This document shows, piece after piece, positions 1 to 5,578 of a stretch of 6,951 nt of DNA; within the stretch, counting starts at the first letter, position 1, and the number at the start of each line of letters is the position of its first letter. Location of the stretch: the NCBI GenBank assembly GCA_965662355.1, contig CBFIHP010000057.1, forward strand, positions 1-6,951, written 5' to 3'. The notes beneath the pieces are model-generated. The model was given only the letters and a program-made list of their open reading frames with translations, was not told where the DNA came from and did not search any database. The position numbers and the translations under genes were made by a program. This DNA comes from GCA-2683825 sp965662355 (GTDB lineage: Bacteria > Planctomycetota > UBA1135 > GCA-002686595).

Positions 1-1
1 C

Positions 2-178
2 GGTGACTACTACAGCACCGCCCCCCCGGCCACGGCGAAGAACCACATCGCCGTCGGTGCCCTCAACTCGAACAACGCCGAGTGGGGGAAGTCTGTGTTC
101 GGTGTGTGGGAGGACCAGAGTCGAGGTCGCCAGCCAGGGGAGAAGCGCTGCCGCGCGGATGCGCGGAGCGGTTCGTGA
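2..178 (+). pseudogene. Subtilisin-like (S8) serine protease fragment
   Basis: The frame is open from the left edge to a TGA at 176-178 and has no start codon in the window. Its first residues read GDYYSTAPPATAKNHIAVGA, followed by LNSNN. The block PATAKN-x-I-x-VGA is typical of secreted subtilases, where it follows the oxyanion-hole Asn and precedes the segment leading to the catalytic Ser. Similarity seems to end near residue 38 (about base 115). The remaining frame, with RGRQPGEKRC, looks like out-of-frame flank of the adjoining transposase remnant. None of the catalytic Asp, His or Ser is present. I infer that the 3' part of the gene was lost by deletion or insertion at the junction with the IS3 remnant. 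The upstream part lies outside the window and may or may not be intact. The family call rests on this single short motif, so it is moderate. Confidence 0.55.
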
Positions 179-306
179 GGTCGATCAAGGAGGAGTGCTT
201 GAACAAGATGATCCTGTTCGGCGAGGATCAAGCGATTGAGACGGGTGAGATCGTCTGCAGTGAGCGCCTCGGCGGACTCTTGAAGTTCTACTCGCGGGCG
301 GCGTAG
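163..306 (+). pseudogene. IS3-type transposase (integrase core) C-terminal remnant with internal deletion
   Basis: The frame reads AERFVRSIKEECL, NKMILFGEDQ, then TGEIVCSERLGGLLKFY and ends SRAA before TAG at 304-306. The first block is the end of the DDE integrase core of IS3-family OrfB proteins. The Glu of AERF (codon 166-168) matches the catalytic Glu, and the Lys seven residues later matches the conserved K. The last block is the usual extreme C terminus of this transposase group. In relatives these blocks are separated by roughly 40 residues with a conserved HYHxERNHQGL-like segment. Here they are fused in frame at about 223-243, so an internal stretch was deleted. The part before AERF (Asp residues, HTH, OrfA) is absent, replaced by the subtilase fragment. 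It is not functional. A degenerate trace of the preceding transposase sequence may extend left to about 145. Confidence 0.75.
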
Positions 307-514
307 AGACTCTGCGGCGAGGCAGGGAAGCCAGTGATGGGGGAGCTATGTGACACCGTGACTCAGACTTCGGCTCAGTTTCCGGACCCTTCGCGCCCCA
401 GGTGTCCTCCCACGAGAAGGGAGCCACGGACTCGTCCGTAGTCGGACTACAAGCGCAATCAAACCGGACTACCTAGAAAGGTTTTTCGGGGAGCTTCCCC
501 TCCTTGAAACGCGG
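307..514. other. Gene-free stretch after the transposase remnant, with a small palindrome
   Basis: I see no convincing coding sequence here on either strand. The first part may be the non-coding tail of the IS3-type element, but I cannot recognise a terminal inverted repeat. At 438-450 there is a perfect palindrome, GTAGTC-G-GACTAC. Its octamer CGGACTAC (443-450) is repeated directly at 465-472, 22 bases further on. A short hairpin (GGGGA/TCCCC, loop GCT) lies at 488-500 without a following T run. Confidence 0.5.
438..472. repeat. Palindrome GTAGTC-G-GACTAC plus direct octamer repeat
   Basis: The 13-base palindrome at 438-450 has a one-base centre. The octamer CGGACTAC in its right half recurs at 465-472, so the two copies start 22 bases apart, about two helical turns. 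This spacing would suit a dimeric DNA-binding protein, or the arrangement could be part of an insertion-sequence end. There is no gene start immediately downstream to support an operator role. Confidence 0.35.
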
Positions 515-847
515 TTACTCGTCCCAGGTGGTGTCGTGTTCGTCGGGCAGCGTGAAGTCTCGAGGGTGAGAGTCTCCTTGCGGGCAATTCACATCGATCT
601 GACAAGGTGGGAGCAGAGCACTACCCGGGGGGGACGTGGCCACACCGATGAAGTCGTGGACGACGCCGCTCAGGCGTATCTCTCCCACGGCTGTCGCATC
701 GGGGGGGAGGTTGTACTCCAGGGGCAGGGCGTCTCCTGCGACGGGCTGAACGGCGAAGCGTCGATCCTCGTTGTGGTTGCGAGATCTCAGATTTCCCTTC
801 TCCCATGCAAGAGGGCGCAACGTCCGAAGACGTCGCGCCCGCTTCAC
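515..847 (-). pseudogene. Lysyl-endopeptidase-type secreted protease remnant (pre-catalytic part)
   Basis: A 110-codon minus-strand frame ends at TAA (515-517). The recognisable part (about 545-765) reads FAVQPVAGDALPLEYNLPP, then GEIRLSGVVHDFIGV, then PCQIDVNCPQGD. This order matches the segment just before the trypsin-like domain of secreted lysyl-endopeptidase-type proteases: a beta domain with a P-x-x-x-GD motif, a VVH-G/F-y/I-G strand, and then C-x-x-x-V-x-C-P-x-GD, normally followed by W-R/Q-D/E. Here GD is followed by SHPRDF and the frame stops 17 codons later. The His, Asp and Ser of the catalytic domain are missing, and so is any signal peptide. The apparent ATG at 845-847 lies beyond the hairpin that probably terminates the upstream gene, so I do not trust it as a start. 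I regard this as a doubly truncated gene; the family assignment is from motif memory only. Confidence 0.5.
813..840 (-). terminator. Likely intrinsic terminator of the 909-residue protein gene
   Basis: Read on the minus strand this is GGGCGC-G-ACGTC, a TTCG loop, then GACGT-T-GCGCCC. In RNA the G and U opposite each other form a wobble, giving a continuous 12-pair stem capped by the very stable C(UUCG)G tetraloop. It begins 34 bases after the stop codon of the 875-3604 gene. The following sequence is only TCTTG, so the U tract is weak. On the plus strand the same position is an A-C mismatch, so the structure favours minus-strand RNA. Confidence 0.55.
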
Positions 848-874
848 GGCACAAAGAGTGCCCGCATGGATCTA

Positions 875-3604
875 TCAATCGAACAGATCCGGACCGATCG
901 GTCCTCCTCTGGGAGGGCGCCCAGGGCCGTCACAGTTCTGGACCATGAATACGTATTCACTCGGGGGAACTCGGAGCGTGCCTTCCACCGTTTCGAACGT
1001 GTACTCGTCCTTGTCGAATGGCCCGTCGGGGCCCGGGCAACCGTGGAAGAGCGGGGCATTCCACATCGCCACCAACCGAACCCCATCGCAACGGCCGGGG
1101 CCCTTGCAGAGCTTCCTCGATTCGAAGGTCAGAGCCTCGTAGATGTCCGCAAACATCCCGTCCTCGTGATGTTCGCCCTCGTTCATCACCGACGTGTCAC
1201 GTATGGGCCCTGGGAATAGCTCGTTGCAGGGCGTATCCACAGGTCCCCCGCGATAGGGAACGAGCTCGAAAGTTGCCCTGGGGTCGGTATTGCCCAAGCG
1301 CATGGCCGTGTAGCCAGCGGGCGTGGCGGCGGAAAAGTGTGTCCCTCCCCCGGGCAGATAAGCTCCCAAACGGTCGCCACTCATGTTCATGACACGGGTC
1401 TCATCTCCGTTGGCCGGCATGTAGTTGACGACGAGGTAGCCGGCGTCGAAACGAGCCGGATTCTCTTGAAGTTGCGGCGTCATGACAGAGGTCGCGGCGG
1501 TCACTCCAACGGCGGTGCGAGTCTTCATGTTCGGGTTCGGCGGATTGACCTTCATCCAGTTGACCTCGACGACCAGCATCTGGTCGTTCGGGCTAATGAC
1601 CCCTCCGACCATGGCCGGCGTCGTGCCCCAGCGAACGATCTCCGCGCAAAGCGCCTTGCGATCGAACTCGAAACCGAGGACGAAGTCGTCACTGTGATAT
1701 CCGGCAGCGCTCGCGATGATGAACTGCCTCGGTCCATCGAAAGCCGGGAAATCCAGCCCGGGAAGTACGATCTGGGCGTGGGCACTGCGCTCGACGAGCG
1801 GTCCTGCGAGCCCCTCGATGGCGTAACGCACGCGCGGTTCGTACTCGAAGGGAGAGCGGTCCGGATCGCCGAAGAGGCCTCGCAACAGCAAACTGACGGG
1901 ACTCTTTTCAAACGGTGTGCTCTCATCGATCTGATCGAAAGGAGTGTCCGAGGGAATTCCTCTGCTGTTGAGAACATCGAGGTCCGCGCGGACCGTTTGA
2001 AGCTCGAGAGAGTCCTCACGCGGAAGCTTCGAGAGCAGGAGCTCCCCGTTGAACTCGGCCCGATACACCTCGTTCAAGAGCACAGCGCCTTCTCTCTCGA
2101 TCGTGGCCACGAGATAGACCTTGTGCGTCAGCATTCCTGCGCTCGGGTTTGTTCCGAAGGGCAGAATCGTATTGGTCTTGGATACTTCACAAACCTTGAT
2201 CCGCAGGCGTAGAGCGCCAAGGGTTTCCGAGCCAAGCCCCCTCGTAGCGAGCATGCCGGACACCTGCGCCGGGGAGAGGGGAATCTCGTCCATGCTGAAA
2301 TCCCCGATCGGAGAGTTCGGGTCTGTGAACAGGTAGTTCAGGTCGTAAGCCCCAGCCTCCGGCACTAGATCACTTAACGAGTGGTCGACAATGTAGTCCG
2401 AGCCTACCTTGTTGGGATCTCGGGTACCTACGCCTGAGCGCAGCGCGGCCAAGACGCGGTGCTCGAGAGTCTTCGACGACGTATGGTACGTACCTTCGGC
2501 CTGAGGGTTCTCCGCGGCGTAGTAGGGTTCGGCATACGGGCCCGAATCGAAGCGGGATCCGTCGGCGCATACCGCGATCGGGTCGGAGGTCACTGCGCTG
2601 TGGGAGTTCGTGAACGTCAGCTGATACTTGTCTGCTGTCGCGTTGCTCAGCAAGGGCAGGTAGTTCGCTTCACCAACGTATCCAGAGACCTGATTTTGTG
2701 CGTACTTGATCGACTGCTTCGATCCTGAGAGATCGACGAGCCAACCCGGCTGCGCAAGATAGGGGACCCAGTTCGTCTCGAGAAAGATCTTGAGGCTCTC
2801 AGGGACGTCGACGGTAGCGAAGGCAATCAGCTTGTCTTCGAGGTCTTCGCCGCCGATATTCGTGTTGGCGGTTTGCCACAAGAGGTCGGCTTCCGTTCCG
2901 GGCTCTTCGTTGAAGAGCTTGTCGACCGCAGGAAGACCTCCTTGAAGATACACGGTGACATCGGATCCGCCTCCGGGCAGGAACTCGATGATCGCCCGAT
3001 AGTCTACGGCACCGTAGACAAAGTAGAGTTCGGCATCGTCTTCCTCCACGGGACAGCTCCCGATGGTGACTTCCGTGATGAATTCACTCAACATCCCGAC
3101 GCTGGATGCGCTGATGTCAATCTGTTGACCATTAGAGATCTGCGTGACGTCGAGGCCTTCCATCGTATAAGCTCCGACGACTGCGGCGGTCGGAAACGTG
3201 ACGGAGACCTGCGGATCAACACCACCGCAGAGGATCGCTGCGATAAGGGCGATGATTATGCCGATTAGTGTGGGCAGAAGGGCCAGCAGATAGGCCATTC
3301 CCGCGGCGAAACCTATGTTGAACTGATCGGTGATCTGATTCGCCAGATCTTGAAGCCGCCCGGTGTAGGGTTGAAACTCGTTACCGTCCAGTAGTGCCGT
3401 CCGCCCCCCGTTCGAAGCTACGACATCGTTCGCGAGCTCTTCATAGAAGTCGTGGTGGATCGACAATCCGCTCGTAGTTGTCGCTTCCATTAGGTCGGGT
3501 GCTTGAGCCACGGCGAACGACGCAAAGAACGTGGAGATGATGATCCCTGCCGCAAGGGCAGGAAGCCAACGTCGCCAGAGGGCGAATAGGATGGCCAGTT
3601 TCAT
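875..3604 (-). CDS. Large exported or membrane-anchored protein of unknown function (909 aa)
   Basis: The frame is open for over 900 codons and ends in TGA (875-877). An in-frame ATG 17 codons upstream exists, but the start at 3602-3604 is chosen because GAGGT lies 5 bases before it and because it gives a good signal peptide: MKLAILFALWRRWLPALAAG, a hydrophobic core, and AVA before Gln34 as a likely cleavage site. A second, 30-residue hydrophobic stretch (about 97-126, NIGFAAGMAYLLALLPTLIG then IIIALIAAILC) looks like a membrane anchor, so the remaining ~780 residues are probably outside the cytoplasm. About ten Cys are spread along that part. The last ~80 residues contain a Cys/Gly/Pro-rich segment (KLCKGPGRCDG, HGCPGPDG) and end in a Pro/Gly-rich tail (GPGRPPRGGPIGPDLFD). 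I see no catalytic motif of a family I know. It is preceded by a structured leader and is probably transcribed alone, between two terminators. Confidence 0.88.
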   Translation of the reverse strand: MKLAILFALWRRWLPALAAGIIISTFFASFAVAQAPDLMEATTTSGLSIHHDFYEELANDVVASNGGRTALLDGNEFQPYTGRLQDLANQITDQFNIGFAAGMAYLLALLPTLIGIIIALIAAILCGGVDPQVSVTFPTAAVVGAYTMEGLDVTQISNGQQIDISASSVGMLSEFITEVTIGSCPVEEDDAELYFVYGAVDYRAIIEFLPGGGSDVTVYLQGGLPAVDKLFNEEPGTEADLLWQTANTNIGGEDLEDKLIAFATVDVPESLKIFLETNWVPYLAQPGWLVDLSGSKQSIKYAQNQVSGYVGEANYLPLLSNATADKYQLTFTNSHSAVTSDPIAVCADGSRFDSGPYAEPYYAAENPQAEGTYHTSSKTLEHRVLAALRSGVGTRDPNKVGSDYIVDHSLSDLVPEAGAYDLNYLFTDPNSPIGDFSMDEIPLSPAQVSGMLATRGLGSETLGALRLRIKVCEVSKTNTILPFGTNPSAGMLTHKVYLVATIEREGAVLLNEVYRAEFNGELLLSKLPREDSLELQTVRADLDVLNSRGIPSDTPFDQIDESTPFEKSPVSLLLRGLFGDPDRSPFEYEPRVRYAIEGLAGPLVERSAHAQIVLPGLDFPAFDGPRQFIIASAAGYHSDDFVLGFEFDRKALCAEIVRWGTTPAMVGGVISPNDQMLVVEVNWMKVNPPNPNMKTRTAVGVTAATSVMTPQLQENPARFDAGYLVVNYMPANGDETRVMNMSGDRLGAYLPGGGTHFSAATPAGYTAMRLGNTDPRATFELVPYRGGPVDTPCNELFPGPIRDTSVMNEGEHHEDGMFADIYEALTFESRKLCKGPGRCDGVRLVAMWNAPLFHGCPGPDGPFDKDEYTFETVEGTLRVPPSEYVFMVQNCDGPGRPPRGGPIGPDLFD

Positions 3605-3953
3605 GATGTACCTCGATTGGTTTCTTGGGGGTAGGGGCGGCCACAAACCAGTCACGCACTTCGCTGTCGAATCGTCTGGCTCGTTGCCGCCGAGGCTTCA
3701 CCCTGGGGAATGTCCGCCGCCAAGGATTTGGCGGACCTAATCGATAGAACTCTCGCGGGGCTAGAACCGCGCTAGCTTCGCGTGCGGTGGCACGCCCTCT
3801 ACGAGCGCAGGATCTCTCCACCGCCTTGCCCTTCGCCAGATCGTCCACCAGCTTTTCGAGGACGGGGCACTTCTGATGCCCCCTCTCAGCAGCTCAGGAC
3901 CCGATCGAGACCAAAATAGGCCGGCCCATCTCTATTCATGCACCAACGCCACG
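3605..3953 (-). promoter_or_regulatory. Gene-free structured leader upstream of the 909-aa gene
   Basis: This 349-base stretch lies between the terminator of the upstream gene and the 909-aa gene. I find no convincing gene and no good sigma-70 promoter. It does hold several perfect hairpins: CCGCCAA-GGAT-TTGGCGG at 3717-3734, which overlaps an alternative 7-pair stem GTCCGCC/GGCGGAC (3712-3718 with 3730-3736); GCGTGC-GGTG-GCACGC at 3780-3795; and GGGGCA/TGCCCC with a 7-base loop at 3864-3882. A further five-pair stem CGCGG/CCGCG forms in the segment 3755-3772. The density of structure suggests a folded 5' leader or a small RNA. A minus-strand frame covers much of it from 3848 leftwards, but it overruns the 909-aa start in another frame and shows no family signal. 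Confidence 0.4.
3610..3614 (-). promoter_or_regulatory. Shine-Dalgarno site deciding the start of the 909-aa gene
   Basis: The minus strand reads GAGGT-ACATC-ATG, placing a good Shine-Dalgarno core 5 bases before the ATG at 3602-3604. The alternative ATG at 3653-3655 would place a polar, Pro-rich 17-residue extension (MTGLWPPLPPRNQSRYI) before the signal peptide, so the downstream start is preferred. Confidence 0.75.
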
Positions 3954-3995
3954 AAAAAAGGGCGCCTCCGCTGCGCTATCGCACCGAGGACGCCC
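3954..3995 (-). terminator. Rho-independent terminator of the 424-residue protein gene
   Basis: On the minus strand the order is GGGCG-T-CCTC, an inner stem TGCG-ATAG-CGCA, GAGG-CGCCC, then TTTTTT. The outer stem has nine pairs with one bulged T, and a run of six T follows immediately. It begins 21 bases after the TAG at 4017-4019. This is a classic intrinsic terminator and separates the two minus-strand genes into different transcription units, unless it is used as an attenuator for read-through. Confidence 0.87.
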
Positions 3996-4016
3996 CCATT
4001 GATTAATACGACGAAC

Positions 4017-5291
4017 CTACTCGACTTCCGAGCGCAGGAAGGCCGCGCTGCTTTGCACGACCCCGTTCGCGTCGCGCGCTTCGAGCACGATATCGGTGAC
4101 GTTGGCCGTGACGAGACCAGCGACGTTGCGGAAACGGGCGTCATACGTAGCGGCTCCGGTCAGGAGGTCGATCACCAGCGGGATGGTCACCTCGACCCCC
4201 CCGAGAACGGCCACGAGAGTGATGCCGTCGGGCTTGTCGACGGTGCCCCGGAAACGCATCTCGTTGCGCGCGTCGCGGAACCGGAAACGATCGGCCGTGA
4301 TGAAGATCGGGCCGACCGGATCCGTCAGTTCGCTGAGGACTTCCTGAACGAACATGACGTGCTCGCCAACCATGTGACCGATCGTGTCGATGACCGTGTC
4401 GCCAGCGATCGCCTGGTCGAAGAACACATCACGCGAAATAGGCGCTTCTCCGAGGCCAAAAGCGTCGGCGCCAAAGCGCGGATCCTGGTTGAAGATGACC
4501 AGCAGTTCGCCAATGACGAAGGAGTCGGGCGTCGAGCCTGCACCCCGGGCGAGCGACGAAATGACGCCCTGGGAAACGTTCTCGGAAAGCTCGATCACCG
4601 CTTCGATGTCCGGGACCTGATACTGGTTGCCCGCCGCGTCGGAGTAGGCGTGACCGGCAGACTTCAACGTCCCGCCGGCGGTTACCGGGTACACCATGTC
4701 TTCGGGCAACGATCCACGGATGCCCGCGCGAGACAGGAAGTCCGCGGGTAGAGCCGCTGCGTGCGGGGCGTAGGCGGACTGCACCATGGCGAAGTAGTTG
4801 GCTTCGATCGCGCCCTGGGCCGCGGCGTCACGCAGCGGTGCACCTTCGATCACGAGCGGAATGCGCCGCCCCTCACTGGTGCTGAAGATGGAACGCGCCG
4901 GCCCGAGACGACGCGGACCTAGTGTGCCGGAAATCGGAAGGACATCGCGGTCGTCCCCGATTGCGTTGGTATCGACCAGGCGATTGAAGTTCGCGGCACC
5001 GATGCCTGTTGCGGCTTCCCCGTCCTGCCCCAGTACCGACGATCCGAAGATGAAGAACTCGACGGTGTTGAGCGTGAAAGGAATGGTGAGGTTCTTGCCC
5101 GTGACGACGATTTGCTGCAAGTCCGGCAGCAAGTCCCACATGGGACCTTCGGTCGCGAAGGGCTCCAGCGGTTCGTTGCGGGTGAGGATGGTGCCGTCCA
5201 GGAGCGTGGCTGTCTGAGCGGTGATGGCACTTGCACAGGTAATGGCGAGTGCGGCTGCACTGATGCGCAGCGTTGTTTTTGTGATAGTCAT
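4017..5291 (-). CDS. Exported protein of unknown function with beta-rich C-terminal domain (424 aa)
   Basis: The frame ends in TAG (4017-4019). I place the start at 5289-5291: it opens with MTITKTTLRISAAALAITCA, a clean signal peptide with likely cleavage at ITA-Gln26. An ATG at 5405 in the same frame would add 38 residues encoded partly by a G-run region and would bury the signal peptide. A weak AGG lies 8 bases before the chosen ATG. The mature protein is rich in small and hydrophobic residues, with no catalytic motif I recognise and only one Cys (in the signal peptide, without a proper lipobox). The last ~90 residues (from about TADRFRFRDARNEMRFRGTV through GGVEVTIPLVIDLLTG to the end) look like alternating beta strands of an Ig-like or similar sandwich. 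This suggests a secreted or surface binding protein, but the function is unknown. It has its own terminator at 3954-3995. Confidence 0.88.
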   Translation of the reverse strand: MTITKTTLRISAAALAITCASAITAQTATLLDGTILTRNEPLEPFATEGPMWDLLPDLQQIVVTGKNLTIPFTLNTVEFFIFGSSVLGQDGEAATGIGAANFNRLVDTNAIGDDRDVLPISGTLGPRRLGPARSIFSTSEGRRIPLVIEGAPLRDAAAQGAIEANYFAMVQSAYAPHAAALPADFLSRAGIRGSLPEDMVYPVTAGGTLKSAGHAYSDAAGNQYQVPDIEAVIELSENVSQGVISSLARGAGSTPDSFVIGELLVIFNQDPRFGADAFGLGEAPISRDVFFDQAIAGDTVIDTIGHMVGEHVMFVQEVLSELTDPVGPIFITADRFRFRDARNEMRFRGTVDKPDGITLVAVLGGVEVTIPLVIDLLTGAATYDARFRNVAGLVTANVTDIVLEARDANGVVQSSAAFLRSEVE

Positions 5292-5317
5292 TGAAATTGC
5301 CTGCGAGGGACGCTCGA

Positions 5318-5342
5318 GGGGGGGGGGGATAGAGAGGGGGGG
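5318..5342. repeat. G11 and G7 homopolymer tracts in the leader of the 424-aa gene
   Basis: The plus strand has eleven consecutive G (5318-5328), then ATAGAGA, then seven G (5336-5342). In the minus-strand transcript these are C runs 27-51 bases upstream of the chosen ATG. Runs of this length are prone to slippage during replication. They lie where length changes would alter promoter or leader spacing, or the reading frame if translation began at the upstream ATG at 5405. The plus strand could also form a G-quadruplex. A sequencing or assembly error in run length is possible. Confidence 0.85.
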
Positions 5343-5563
5343 ATAATTACCGTGGGCACTCGACAGTACCGCTTCAGGCCAATTGCAATCTGGTAACTTT
5401 GCCAAAACCTGATGGCTCTACGTACATGGTGGTGATGCAGGCTCGTCTTCTGCTACTGCTGGCCTACGCCTTAGGACGCAGATTGGGCTGTGCGGAGTGA
5501 CGCTCCATCGGGGTGTTCGAAGCCGAGAGGTTGCGGTTCGTCGCGTCCGACTTCTCGTCTTTC

Positions 5564-5572
5564 GGGAGGTGA
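5564..5572 (+). promoter_or_regulatory. Strong Shine-Dalgarno site before a TTG, possible start of the sulfatase remnant frame
   Basis: GGGAGGTGA is nearly a perfect match to the 16S anti-Shine-Dalgarno. It is followed after 6 bases by TTG at 5579-5581, which opens the frame leading into the sulfatase homology at about 5716. The first ~45 residues of that frame do not resemble a sulfatase. The site may therefore be the original gene start kept after an internal deletion, or a coincidence. Confidence 0.4.
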
Positions 5573-5578
5573 CACGAT

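Larger units (their letters stand above)
5292..5578. other. Divergent intergenic region between the minus-strand genes and the sulfatase remnant
   Basis: This stretch should contain the promoter of the 424-aa gene on the minus strand, but I cannot pick out a convincing -35/-10 pair. An A/T-rich patch TAATTA (minus strand, about 5343-5349) lies just upstream of the homopolymer tracts. On the plus strand a strong Shine-Dalgarno-like site appears at 5564-5572. Short open frames here, such as one from 5425 on the plus strand, show no family signal. Confidence 0.4.

Noticed and set aside
488..500. Hairpin GGGGA-GCT-TCCCC as a terminator
   Set aside because: The stem has only five pairs with a three-base loop, and the T run is on the wrong side for plus-strand transcription; on the minus strand A follows rather than T.
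536..2212. Long plus-strand open frames at 536-1219 and 1337-2212
   Set aside because: They lie antisense to the 909-aa gene or the protease remnant, have unusual Arg/Val/His-rich composition typical of antisense frames in GC-rich DNA, and show no family motif or ribosome site.
3755..3772. tRNA T-arm-like stretch (CGCGG-TTCTAGCC-CCGCG on the minus strand)
   Set aside because: The loop is eight bases, not seven, and no matching acceptor, D or anticodon arms can be built around it.
3441..3848. Minus-strand 135-codon frame upstream of and overlapping the 909-aa gene
   Set aside because: It overlaps about 160 bases of the 909-aa gene in another frame, is very Arg-rich and has no recognisable domain. 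The hairpin-rich leader explains the region better.
3876..4751. A 291-codon plus-strand frame at 3876-4751
   Set aside because: It crosses the terminator and runs antisense to the 424-aa gene; the translation is Arg/Asp/Val-rich and low in conserved motifs, as expected for a shadow frame.
5292..5405. Extended N terminus of the 424-aa protein starting at 5405
   Set aside because: The extension would be encoded through the G11/G7 tracts and would bury an otherwise clean signal peptide 38 residues inside the protein.
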